A stretch of DNA of 64,000 bases, from NCBI RefSeq assembly GCF_000332115.1, contig NC_020156.1, positions 1,978,501-2,042,500 of the forward strand, read 5' to 3'. The stretch comes from Nonlabens dokdonensis DSW-6. Lineage in GTDB: Bacteria; Bacteroidota; Bacteroidia; Flavobacteriales; Flavobacteriaceae. The notes under the pieces were generated by a model. The model was given only the letters and a program-made list of their open reading frames with translations, did no database searches and was not told the DNA's origin. Each line of letters begins with the position of its first letter. Position 1 is the first letter of the stretch. A program made the translations under genes and the position numbers. Shown piece by piece: positions 7,093 through 14,771 of this stretch.

Positions 7093-8280
7093 CTAATCCA
7101 GCACCTCTTTAATCCTCTTCATCGCTTCTTTAATTTGCTCTGTGCTTGCCGCATAAGAAATACGTATGCAATTAGGTGCGCCAAAGGCATCACCAGTAAC
7201 TGTAGCAACTAGCGCTTCTTCTAATAAGAACAATGAAAAGTCGGTAGCATTTTCAATTTTTTGACCTTTGATCGTTTTTCCAAAAAAGGCCGAAACATCT
7301 GGGAACACATAAAAAGCACCTTCTGGAGAATCTGTTTTAAAACCTTCGATTTCAGAAAGAAGCTGGAGAATTAAATCACGACGCTCTGCAAAAGCATCTA
7401 TCATGTACTTTATTTTGGAAACAGGTGCTTCTAAAGCTGTGATTACCGCTCGTTGGGCGATACAATTCGTACCGCTAGTGATTTGTCCTTGCATCTTGTT
7501 ACAAGCTCTAGCAATCCAGGTAGGAGCTCCTATATAACCTACTCGCCAGCCAGTCATAGCAAATGCTTTACTCACTCCATTAATTGTTACAGTACGATCA
7601 TACATAGATGGAATAGAAGCCATGCTAGCATGTTTGCCCACATAATTGATATGCTCATAAATTTCGTCACTTACTACAATGATATCAGGATAGTCTGCAA
7701 GAACATCTGCAAAGGCTTGTAATTCTTCCTGACTGTATAAACTACCACTAGGATTATTAGGTGAAGAGAAGAGCATCATTTTAGTTTTGGGAGTGATGGC
7801 AGCTCTTAATTGTTCTGGTGTGATTTTAAAATTTTGCTCTACGCCAGCTCTTACTTCTACTGGAGTTCCTTCAGCAAGTTCTACAATAGCAGCATAGCTC
7901 ACCCAGTAAGGTGCTGGCAAAATACACTCATCTCCTTTGTTTAATAAAACCATTGCAACATTTGCAATAGATTGTTTGGCACCTGTAGACACTACAATCT
8001 GACTGCGATCGTAGGTCAAGTTGTTGTCTCTTTTAAATTTGTGGATAATCGCATCCTTTAATTCTACATAACCGTCTACTGGAGTATAGCTGTTATAATT
8101 CTCATTAATGGCTCTAATGGCAGCTTCTTTCACAAAATCTGGCGTGTTAAAGTCTGGTTCTCCTAGACTAAGTCCTATAATGTCTTTACCTTGCTCTCTT
8201 AGTTCGCGAGCCTTTGCGGCCATTGCTAGAGTTGCACTTGTAGGTAAGTTATTGATGCGATCAGATAGTTGAGAATTCAT
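7093..8280 (-). CDS. Class I pyridoxal-phosphate aminotransferase (aspartate aminotransferase type)
   Basis: A 395-residue fold-type I aminotransferase. It shows S-T-G-A-K-Q-S-I for phosphate binding, S-S-P-N-N-P-S-G around the cofactor-ring Asn, V-S-D-E-I-Y-E with the pyridine-binding Asp and Tyr, and the Schiff-base lysine K238 in N-G-V-S-K-A-F-A-M-T-G-W-R. The C-terminal substrate Arg is in N-C-I-R-I-S-Y-A. Sequence and length fit aspartate aminotransferases of the AspB/Ib group, which move amino groups between aspartate, oxaloacetate and 2-oxoglutarate; some relatives use other amino acids. It is transcribed away from rsmG, with a divergent promoter region between them. Its last 45 bases are duplicated at 6486-6530. 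Confidence 0.9.
   Translation of the reverse strand: MNSQLSDRINNLPTSATLAMAAKARELREQGKDIIGLSLGEPDFNTPDFVKEAAIRAINENYNSYTPVDGYVELKDAIIHKFKRDNNLTYDRSQIVVSTGAKQSIANVAMVLLNKGDECILPAPYWVSYAAIVELAEGTPVEVRAGVEQNFKITPEQLRAAITPKTKMMLFSSPNNPSGSLYSQEELQAFADVLADYPDIIVVSDEIYEHINYVGKHASMASIPSMYDRTVTINGVSKAFAMTGWRVGYIGAPTWIARACNKMQGQITSGTNCIAQRAVITALEAPVSKIKYMIDAFAERRDLILQLLSEIEGFKTDSPEGAFYVFPDVSAFFGKTIKGQKIENATDFSLFLLEEALVATVTGDAFGAPNCIRISYAASTEQIKEAMKRIKEVLD
7094..7138 (-). repeat. 3' end of aminotransferase gene, parent copy of the 45-bp direct repeat
   Basis: The final codons of the aminotransferase, repeated with one mismatch at 6486-6530. The 563 bp between the two copies contain the small membrane-protein gene. 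Confidence 0.8.
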
Positions 8281-8298
8281 AATAGTTGTATTGTTTTA

Positions 8299-8306
8299 CA
8301 AAAATA
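8299..8306 (-). promoter_or_regulatory. Probable -7 promoter element of the aminotransferase gene
   Basis: Read on the minus strand it is TATTTTTG (consensus TAnnTTTG). A TTG at 8325-8327 (minus strand) lies 18 bp upstream, a suitable -33 element. It is 19 bp before the ATG at 8280. Confidence 0.6.
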
Positions 8307-8352
8307 TCATAACACTTGAATTAACAATCGTCTTAGTCGATAATTAATATTT

Positions 8353-8360
8353 TATTTTTG
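8353..8360 (+). promoter_or_regulatory. Probable -7 promoter element of rsmG
   Basis: TATTTTTG, 16 bp before the GTG start of rsmG, so the leader would be very short. It faces away from the aminotransferase promoter. Confidence 0.5.
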
Positions 8361-8376
8361 CACAAATTATAAAATA

Positions 8377-9018
8377 GTGCATCAAATCATAAAAGAACAT
8401 TTTCCGCATATTACAGATCATCAATTAGAGCAATTTTCTAAACTAGGTGACTTGTACAAAGAATGGAATGCTCAAATTAATGTGATCTCTAGAAAAGACA
8501 TCGATCAGTTATACACACGGCATGTGTTACACTCGTTGGGTATTGTTACTGTGTTACGCTTTCGCGAAAGCGCACCTAATAAAAGCGGTGGAACTAGAGT
8601 GCTAGACGTGGGGACTGGTGGCGGTTTTCCAGGAATACCTCTTGCGATCATGTTTCCTAAAACAAGCTTTCACTTGATCGATGCGATAGGTAAAAAGATA
8701 AAAGTTGTAGACGCCGTTGTAGAAGCTTTAGGTCTTGAAAACGTTACAACGGAGCATGGACGTGCAGAAAAAGTAAAAGGACGTTTTGATTTTGTAGTTT
8801 CTCGAGCGGTGACTAATATGCCTGATTTTGTTAATTGGGTCAAGAATAAAGTGAGAAAAGATAGTTTTCACAATTTAAAAAACGGTATTCTTTATTTAAA
8901 AGGTGGTGACCTCACAGAGGAATTAGCAGCTTTTCCAAAGGCGACGATTTATGAACTGCAAGATGTTTTTGAAGATCCGTTTTTTGAGACAAAAAAAGTC
9001 GTTCACTTACCCTTATAA
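8377..9018 (+). CDS. rsmG: 16S rRNA (guanine-527-N7) methyltransferase RsmG
   Basis: A 213-residue SAM-dependent methyltransferase that modifies G527 of 16S rRNA. The N-terminal helical part includes W-N-A-Q-I-N-V-I-S-R-K-D, a family signature; motif I is V-L-D-V-G-T-G-G-G-F-P-G-I-P. Translation appears to begin with GTG (8377), which directly gives M-H-Q-I-I-K-E-H-F-P. Just before motif I the protein carries an extra R-F-R-E-S-A-P-N-K-S-G stretch encoded by the repeated palindrome (8557-8572); relatives usually go straight from the helix into motif I, so this is a tolerated loop insertion. A bidirectional terminator follows. Confidence 0.95.
   Translation: MHQIIKEHFPHITDHQLEQFSKLGDLYKEWNAQINVISRKDIDQLYTRHVLHSLGIVTVLRFRESAPNKSGGTRVLDVGTGGGFPGIPLAIMFPKTSFHLIDAIGKKIKVVDAVVEALGLENVTTEHGRAEKVKGRFDFVVSRAVTNMPDFVNWVKNKVRKDSFHNLKNGILYLKGGDLTEELAAFPKATIYELQDVFEDPFFETKKVVHLPL
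8557..8572. repeat. Iterated palindrome copy 2, inside rsmG
   Basis: CGCTTTCGCGAAAGCG read in frame as R-F-R-E-S within a surface loop ahead of motif I of RsmG. Confidence 0.9.
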
Positions 9019-9021
9019 TTA

Positions 9022-9052
9022 AAAAAGGAGCTTTAAAAAAGCTCCTTTTTTA
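9022..9052. terminator. Bidirectional intrinsic terminator
   Basis: AAAAAGGAGCTTT, short A loop, AAAGCTCCTTTTTT: a hairpin with A-run before and T-run after, between the convergent rsmG and outer-membrane protein genes. Confidence 0.85.
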
Positions 9053-9068
9053 TTGAATAAATTCTAAT

Positions 9069-10715
9069 CTAGAAAGTAGTACTCAAGTTGAGTGTAAATC
9101 CAGTATTCTCTGGTACAAACCTACAAACACCACCTACACAAATCAGACCACCACGCTGGCGACCATAATTAAATGCGATTCTACTTCTTCCTTTAGTGTA
9201 ACTACCACCTACTGAATAGTAGTGAATATCTGTCTCGTCATAATTATATAGATCAAGAGCGTAGATAGAAAGGGAAGAGCTAAAAGCATATTCTAAGGTC
9301 GCAGCTGCCCAGTTCCCACGATCAGCATCAGCTGAAAGATGTTGCAAATCTAGTCGCACGCTTTTTCCATCTTCAAGTTCATAAAGAAAGTCACCTACGA
9401 TCGCGGTACCATTAAGTCTAAATGTAGCTCCTTCGATAATGATTCCATCGTAATAGGTTTGTGTACCAGTAATTTTTGCAGAGAAACGATCGCTTAATTT
9501 CTTGTAAACCTCAAGGCTGTATTCTTCAAAATAACGCTCGCCTCTTGAAAAAAGAGAAGCTTCGTAGGTATTGTTAGGGACATCAAACTCAGCGTCTAGT
9601 CCGCTCCAGTTGGAGTAGTTAAAAGAAAAGGTAGTTCCTTTTTTACCGCCAAGAAAGCTCCCTTTTTTTGCAGTGTAAACTACATCTAGCTGGCCACCTA
9701 TTTCACCTGCTTTATTTTCGGCTGGAGATAGTAAGGCTTGTGGTGCATACACATATATGTTACTTACTGCATAGCTACTTTGCTTTGTATAACCAGGAAT
9801 GAAGTTAATAGTTTGCTGTAAAAAGGCATTGCCTTGCTGCTCTCTATCAGAGTAGAATCCCATATTCTCTAGTGATCTAAAAACAGCATTAACACCTAAT
9901 CCAGGCACTGCATATCCTACTGTAAATAAAAATGCTCTACCATCGCTGTAATTACCGTTCAACGCATTTCCACCTAGGATAAAGGCGTCAGGCTCCTTAT
10001 AAACATATTCAAAACCAAAATTGAGCGCATTCATGTATACATCAGATCTGATGCTGTAGGCATTAACCGTTGCAGGGAAATCAGGATCAGGACTAGTAGA
10101 TTGCTGGTAACGTCCCACATAACTAGCTCCTACGTTTATAGAAGTTTCTAGATCAAGGGCAGTTCCTAAATCCAGCTCAGTATTAACACCTTGAACCGTT
10201 CCTTCAGATAATTCAAATGCGGCTCGTTGATTTCCAGAGAATCCAGTTGCTGCTAGATAATCGGTAAACTGATAGTTTACTCTTACACCTCTTATGGAAT
10301 TATCTACACCCAAAGTATGGTCTTCCCATGATCTGTAAATTAAACCGCTACCAAATTGATCGTAGAAATTTCCAGCCGTAATATCTAGATTTTTATGTTT
10401 GAAATTGGCAAAAAATGTTGCAATACCATTATCTGCATAGCCAGGAAAATAACCTAATAAAGGAGATGGCTGGTACATTTCATATTGTGCGCCTACCGTA
10501 AACTTACCATAATTGTAATTGAGTTTAAAGTAATTATTAGATCGCAACTGGTCTTGTGGGGCTGTAATACCTATTCCGTCACCGTCATTATCTAGTCCGG
10601 AGTCATCTTGATACCATTGTGTGTTTGATTCAAAGCCTCCTGTGAAGGTTCCATTTTGTGCGAGTGAAATACTGGCACAACCTATCGCTAGAGCGATAAA
10701 AAGTAAATTTTTCAT
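9069..10715 (-). CDS. Outer-membrane beta-barrel protein, DUF6029-like
   Basis: A 548-residue exported protein. Residues 1-19 are a signal peptide ending S-L-A before Gln. The rest is a series of amphipathic strands rich in Tyr, Asn and Gly with an aromatic C-terminus (…F-T-L-N-L-S-T-T-F), typical of an outer-membrane barrel. The sequence reminds me of the Bacteroidota DUF6029 family, whose function is unknown. It begins 27 bp downstream of the TlpA-like thioredoxin gene on the same strand, so the two are likely cotranscribed. One C-x4-C pair lies near the C-terminus (I-C-V-G-G-V-C-R), which could be a substrate of that thioredoxin; this link is only inferred. Confidence 0.7.
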   Translation of the reverse strand: MKNLLFIALAIGCASISLAQNGTFTGGFESNTQWYQDDSGLDNDGDGIGITAPQDQLRSNNYFKLNYNYGKFTVGAQYEMYQPSPLLGYFPGYADNGIATFFANFKHKNLDITAGNFYDQFGSGLIYRSWEDHTLGVDNSIRGVRVNYQFTDYLAATGFSGNQRAAFELSEGTVQGVNTELDLGTALDLETSINVGASYVGRYQQSTSPDPDFPATVNAYSIRSDVYMNALNFGFEYVYKEPDAFILGGNALNGNYSDGRAFLFTVGYAVPGLGVNAVFRSLENMGFYSDREQQGNAFLQQTINFIPGYTKQSSYAVSNIYVYAPQALLSPAENKAGEIGGQLDVVYTAKKGSFLGGKKGTTFSFNYSNWSGLDAEFDVPNNTYEASLFSRGERYFEEYSLEVYKKLSDRFSAKITGTQTYYDGIIIEGATFRLNGTAIVGDFLYELEDGKSVRLDLQHLSADADRGNWAAATLEYAFSSSLSIYALDLYNYDETDIHYYSVGGSYTKGRSRIAFNYGRQRGGLICVGGVCRFVPENTGFTLNLSTTF

Positions 10716-10742
10716 AAAGTTAGGGTCGGTTGCTTGATCGTT

Positions 10743-11222
10743 TTAATCCAAGTGTTTTTTAAATTCTTCAAATAATTCAAGTTCTGCGCCTGGAGTGAAA
10801 CTAGAGTGGCGGTATACAATTTTGTTGTTCTTTACAATTAAGGTCAATGGAATCTGCGGATTTCCAAGAGATCTTATCAGTACATTTTTTGTGTCTAATA
10901 GTATTTCATAAGGCCAGCTGCGCCCCATAGATTCTGTTTTTACTCTTTGCTTAGTTCGAGCATCATCAGTCGCAATAGCAACTACTTCAAAGCCAAATTC
11001 TTCTTGCTTATCCTCATAATGTTCGTTAATAGCATCTAACTCTCTCATACAAGGTGTGCACCATGTCGCCCAAAAGGAAATGACAACTGGTTTATCTTTT
11101 GATAATTCTTGTACGCTGATTTTTTTTCCTTTGATGTTTCTAAGAGTCAATTCTGGTAATTCTGTTTGCGCTTTCGCGAAAGCGAAACTCAAAAAAGCTG
11201 TTAAGAATATTAATTTTTTCAT
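10743..11222 (-). CDS. TlpA-family periplasmic thioredoxin-like protein
   Basis: A 159-residue exported thiol-disulfide protein. The redox motif is W-C-T-P-C (Cys55 and Cys58) in a thioredoxin fold, with the cis-Pro region N-P-Q-I-P-L-T. Members of the TlpA/ResA group reduce periplasmic disulfides or serve in cytochrome c maturation; the substrate here is unknown. The signal peptide is unusual: its end, A-F-A-K-A-Q (residues 14-19), is encoded by the repeated palindrome at 11169-11184, so the A-K-A signal-peptidase motif comes from the repeat. The outer-membrane protein gene follows after 27 bp. Confidence 0.88.
   Translation of the reverse strand: MKKLIFLTAFLSFAFAKAQTELPELTLRNIKGKKISVQELSKDKPVVISFWATWCTPCMRELDAINEHYEDKQEEFGFEVVAIATDDARTKQRVKTESMGRSWPYEILLDTKNVLIRSLGNPQIPLTLIVKNNKIVYRHSSFTPGAELELFEEFKKHLD
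11169..11184. repeat. Iterated palindrome copy 3, inside a signal-peptide coding region
   Basis: CGCTTTCGCGAAAGCG, read in the thioredoxin gene as A-F-A-K-A. The A-K-A forms the likely signal-peptidase I cleavage site before Gln19. Confidence 0.9.
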
Positions 11223-11346
11223 AATGAAGATAAAATAGTTTAGAATGCAATTATAATTATTTCATTCTAATAATCATGCCAAACCATTAAAATCAATCTT
11301 TTATCGAAAAAATGGGATGTAAATTATGATAATTTCACAAAAAGTT

Positions 11347-11354
11347 TATATTTG
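11347..11354 (+). promoter_or_regulatory. Probable -7 promoter element of the Omp28-like gene
   Basis: TATATTTG, exact match to TAnnTTTG, 34 bp before the ATG at 11389. Confidence 0.6.
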
Positions 11355-11388
11355 GCACTTCCTTAATTAAAAGTTAAAATTAAATATT

Positions 11389-12417
11389 ATGAAAACAGCT
11401 AATTTTTTAAAGATGTTTGCCTTATTTCTTGCAATAGGTATCACGTCTTGTACAAGTGAATCTACAGACGAAGATGGAGGTAACAATGCTGGCCTTACGC
11501 TGAGTGCTTCAAAAACCAGAGTCTATGATTTTAGTCTTATTACATTCACAGTGATGAATGGAAATACTGATGTAACTAGTAGTGCTGTAATTTCTGTGGA
11601 TGGCGCTCCTATTTCTGGAAATTCATTCAACGTTTCTGGAGTAGGTACTAAAACTGCTACTGCAGTATTTAATGGAGAAAATACAAATTCTTTAAATATA
11701 GATGTAATAAACCCTAGTTTTTCTACTAAGGCGCTGATTGAAGATTATACTGGTGCATGGTGTGGATGGTGTCCACGTATATCTCAAGGTATAATTGATT
11801 TGCATAATACACCAGGTGGTGAAGATGTTATTGCGGTTGCTGTACACAACGGTGACTCTATGGAGTTTCCGTTAGAGGCTCAAATGAGATCTCAGTTTGG
11901 AGTTAATGGATTTCCAACAGGAATTTTAAATAGAAATGGTGAATGGAATTCAGCATCGGCTCATGCAATGAACTTAACTCAGCCTATGTCTTTATTAAAT
12001 AGTGTAAAACCTTTAGGTCTTGCAATTAATTCTTCTATGAGTGGAAACTCTGTATCTGCAACGATTAAAGTAGGATTTGATTTAGATACTGAAAATATGA
12101 AACTAGTAGCAATGTTACTTGAAAACGGTAAAGTAGCTGCGCAAACTAACTATACAAACAATTGGGGTGGCGTGAGTACTATTTCTAACTTCGAACATAA
12201 TGATATTTTGAGAGCAGCATTTACGGATGTTTTTGGAGATGCAATTCCTGCAGATCAACAAGTAGGTGGATCAGAGTATTCAGTAACTTTATCTGCTAAT
12301 ATTCCTGCTGGAACTAATACTACTGACATGGATATTGTTGCATTTGTAGTAGACGGAAGTGGTAAAGTGGTAAATGTACAACATGCAGAGGTAGGTGCAA
12401 ATGTAGACTTTGATTAA
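11389..12417 (+). CDS. Omp28-related surface lipoprotein with a CGWC motif
   Basis: A 342-residue lipoprotein (lipobox I-T-S-C, Cys21) with an acidic linker after the Cys (S-E-S-T-D-E-D-G), a pattern often seen in surface-exposed Bacteroidota lipoproteins. Residues 40-110 look like an Ig-like domain. From residue 113 the protein matches the Omp28 family: A-L-I-E-D-Y-T-G-A-W-C-G-W-C-P-R, with Cys125 and Cys128 forming a thioredoxin-like C-x-x-C, then F-G-V-N-G-F-P-T with the cis-Pro. Omp28 was described as an outer-membrane antigen of Porphyromonas; its biochemical role is not settled. The gene has its own promoter and terminator. Confidence 0.82.
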   Translation: MKTANFLKMFALFLAIGITSCTSESTDEDGGNNAGLTLSASKTRVYDFSLITFTVMNGNTDVTSSAVISVDGAPISGNSFNVSGVGTKTATAVFNGENTNSLNIDVINPSFSTKALIEDYTGAWCGWCPRISQGIIDLHNTPGGEDVIAVAVHNGDSMEFPLEAQMRSQFGVNGFPTGILNRNGEWNSASAHAMNLTQPMSLLNSVKPLGLAINSSMSGNSVSATIKVGFDLDTENMKLVAMLLENGKVAAQTNYTNNWGGVSTISNFEHNDILRAAFTDVFGDAIPADQQVGGSEYSVTLSANIPAGTNTTDMDIVAFVVDGSGKVVNVQHAEVGANVDFD

Positions 12418-12438
12418 GAGATTTAATTTTATAGTTTT

Positions 12439-12469
12439 AAAAAAGCGTCCTTAAACGGGCGCTTTTTTT
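12439..12469 (+). terminator. Intrinsic terminator after the Omp28-like gene
   Basis: AAAAAAGCGTCC, loop TTAAA, CGGGCGCTTTTTTT: a GC stem with one G-T pair and a run of T. Confidence 0.8.
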
Positions 12470-12553
12470 ATGGCTGTTATTTTAATAATAATCCTATTAT
12501 TAAAAGCTAAATTGAGCTTTTTTTTGATTGTATTTTTTATCACTTACTATAAT

Positions 12554-12591
12554 AAAAAAGCACTCATTTTACTTAAAAATGAATGCTTTTT
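12554..12591 (-). terminator. Intrinsic terminator of pruA
   Basis: Long hairpin with arms around AAAAAGCACTCATTTT and AAAAATGAATGCTTTTT, 20 bp beyond the pruA stop; it could also act on the plus strand. Confidence 0.7.
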
Positions 12592-12611
12592 AGAATTATA
12601 ATGGAAGAATT

Positions 12612-14240
12612 TTACTCTCCTAAGAAAGGATATCTGTAATCTGTAGGTGTTACAAAAGTTTCTTTAATCATACGAGGTGAAACCCATCTCAACAAGTTCA
12701 ATTTAGAACCTGCTTTATCATTTGTTCCTGATGCACGCGCACCGCCGAAAGGTTGTTGACCTACCACTGCGCCAGTACATTTATCATTAATATAGAAGTT
12801 ACCTGCACAGTTTTCAAGCGCTTGAGTAGCTTGAGTTACCGCATAACGATCTTGACCTAATATTGCACCTGTTAAGGCGTACTCACTTGTTGTATCCACT
12901 AAGTGAAGCATTTCTTCATATTCATTATCTTCGTATACATAGATAGTAATCACGGGACCGAAAAGCTCCGTTTCCATAGTTACATATTTAGGATCTGTAG
13001 TAACGATTACCGTAGGGTCTACAAACCATCCTTTTGATTTATTGTAGTTTCCACCGATAACAACATCAGCATTAGAGTCGCTTTTTGCACCATCGATATA
13101 TTTTGCAAGTTTATCAAATGATCCTTCATGAATCACTGCCGTGATAAAGTTACTCATATCCTCCGGAGAGCCCATTTTAAAACTATCTACGTCACGACGT
13201 ATTAATTTTTCAACTTGTGGCCACATACTCTTAGGTATATAAGCTCGAGAGGCTGCACTACATTTTTGACCTTGAAATTCAAAAGCACCTCTTACTATAG
13301 CTGTAGAAACTTGCTCTGGTATGGCGCTGCTGTGAGCGACGATAAAATCTTTACCTCCAGTTTCTCCTACAATCTTAGGATAGGTTTTATAGGTATTTAT
13401 ATTTTCACCTATTTTAGTCCACAGACCTTTGAATACAGATGTAGAGCCTGTAAAATGTACTCCAGCAAAATCTGGATGAGACATTACTTCGTCAGTCATC
13501 ATAACAGGATCTGCATTTACCATGTTAATAACACCATCTGGTACACCAGCTTCTTTAAATACCTCTACAATTACTTGTGCGCTCAGCATTTGATGATCAC
13601 TAGGTTTCCATACACATACATTACCCATTAATGCGGCACTAGAAGGTAAATTCCCTGCAATAGCGGTAAAGTTAAAAGGCGATATACAGTATACAAAACC
13701 TTCTAACGGGCGGTATTCTAGTCTATTCCATGCGCCAGATGTAGATTCAGGCTGCTCTGCATAAATCTCTGTCATGTATTGCACATTGAATCTTAAAAAG
13801 TCAACAAGCTCACAAGCCGAATCGATCTCTGCTTGAAAAACAGTTTTAGACTGATTAATCATCGTTGCGGCGTTGATACGAGCGCGATAAGGTCCTGCAA
13901 CAAGCTCTGCAGCTTTCAAAAAGATTCCAGCTCTTTGTTCCCAAGGCATTTGAGCCCATTTTTTACGAGCTTCTAATGCAGTTTCTATAGCTTCTTGTAC
14001 TTCTTTTTTGCCACCTCTATGGTATTTTCCCACTATGTGCTGGTGATCGTGCGGCGGTCTTATGGGAGCAGTATCTCCAGTTTTTACTTCTTTTCCATTG
14101 ATGTAAAGAGGTACTTCAGTGTCAGTATTCCACAATTCTTTGTAAGCTGCTAGCACTTGGTCTCTTTCTACAGTTCCTGGAGCATATGTTTTAATAGGCT
14201 CATTTACAGCAACTGGAACTTTGAAAAATCCTTTTCCCAT
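12612..14240 (-). CDS. pruA: 1-pyrroline-5-carboxylate (glutamate semialdehyde) dehydrogenase
   Basis: Oxidises glutamate-5-semialdehyde to glutamate with NAD+, the second step of proline breakdown. The 542-residue protein is a stand-alone aldehyde dehydrogenase of the type shared with mitochondria, not the bifunctional PutA. Catalytic Cys327 is in Q-G-Q-K-C-S-A-A-S-R, the general base Glu293 in K-I-V-G-E-T-G-G-K-D, and the cofactor loop in H-F-T-G-S-T-S-V-F. The start M-G-K-G-F-F-K-V-P-V-A is the typical N-terminus of this group. A proline dehydrogenase gene is not in the window. Confidence 0.95.
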   Translation of the reverse strand: MGKGFFKVPVAVNEPIKTYAPGTVERDQVLAAYKELWNTDTEVPLYINGKEVKTGDTAPIRPPHDHQHIVGKYHRGGKKEVQEAIETALEARKKWAQMPWEQRAGIFLKAAELVAGPYRARINAATMINQSKTVFQAEIDSACELVDFLRFNVQYMTEIYAEQPESTSGAWNRLEYRPLEGFVYCISPFNFTAIAGNLPSSAALMGNVCVWKPSDHQMLSAQVIVEVFKEAGVPDGVINMVNADPVMMTDEVMSHPDFAGVHFTGSTSVFKGLWTKIGENINTYKTYPKIVGETGGKDFIVAHSSAIPEQVSTAIVRGAFEFQGQKCSAASRAYIPKSMWPQVEKLIRRDVDSFKMGSPEDMSNFITAVIHEGSFDKLAKYIDGAKSDSNADVVIGGNYNKSKGWFVDPTVIVTTDPKYVTMETELFGPVITIYVYEDNEYEEMLHLVDTTSEYALTGAILGQDRYAVTQATQALENCAGNFYINDKCTGAVVGQQPFGGARASGTNDKAGSKLNLLRWVSPRMIKETFVTPTDYRYPFLGE

Positions 14241-14350
14241 GGTTGTATTTGAATTTATAATTTGCGTGTGAAATTACAAATATTCTATCGTTTACATAAT
14301 AGAGAAGATGGTAAAGAAATCTTAATGTGAAATAGGTGGTGGTTTTTTAT

Positions 14351-14370
14351 CTCGCTTTCGCGAAAGCGAG
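14351..14370. repeat. Iterated palindrome copy 4, extended to 20 bp
   Basis: CTCGCTTTCGCGAAAGCGAG, perfect over 20 bp, between pruA and apaG and 12 bp beyond the apaG stop codon. There is no T-run, so it is not a classical terminator. Confidence 0.9.
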
Positions 14371-14381
14371 AACCTCAAAAA

Positions 14382-14768
14382 TCAATTCAAGGCAAAAGGA
14401 GCACTCAAATTAAAGGTAGGTACTACAACTCTAAACTGATTTGAAGTAGCGAAATTTACCATATTGTAAAAGCCACTCATATTTCCAAATGGAGACGATA
14501 ATAAACAACCACTTTGATAAGTATGAGAATCACCTGGTTTAAGAACAGGTTTTTTACCGATGACGCCTTCTCCATCTACGTGCTCTATGCGGCTCAGGCT
14601 ATCTTTAATTCTCCAATGTCTCGAGGTAAGCTGGACAGAATCTTTACTTTGATTTTCTATAGTTATGGTATAGCTAAAGGCAAATTGCATCTTATAATTT
14701 TTATAAAACGTCCCTTCAAAACTGGTTTTAACAGTTATCTTAATGCCTCTAGTAATTTGCTGTAACAT
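14382..14768 (-). CDS. apaG: ApaG domain protein
   Basis: A 128-residue single-domain protein with an immunoglobulin-like beta fold (FN3-type). The family motifs are present: F-S-Y-T-I-T-I-E-N, V-Q-L-T-S-R-H-W-R-I-K-D, G-E-G-V-I-G-K-K-P-V-L-K-P-G and Y-Q-S-G-C-L-L-S-S-P-F-G-N-M-S-G-F-Y. ApaG is linked to divalent cation (Co2+/Mg2+) tolerance in enterobacteria, but its biochemical role is not firm. It starts 3 bp after the stop of the DUF3667 gene, so the two form an operon. Confidence 0.93.
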   Translation of the reverse strand: MLQQITRGIKITVKTSFEGTFYKNYKMQFAFSYTITIENQSKDSVQLTSRHWRIKDSLSRIEHVDGEGVIGKKPVLKPGDSHTYQSGCLLSSPFGNMSGFYNMVNFATSNQFRVVVPTFNLSAPFALN

Positions 14769-14771
14769 AAT

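Noticed and set aside
13215..13631. Antisense reading frame in pruA
   Set aside because: Lies wholly within a strongly conserved gene and has no protein-like features.
14351..14370. Iterated palindrome as an intrinsic terminator
   Set aside because: No copy has a following T-run, nine copies are inside coding regions, and two copies come just after a genuine terminator.
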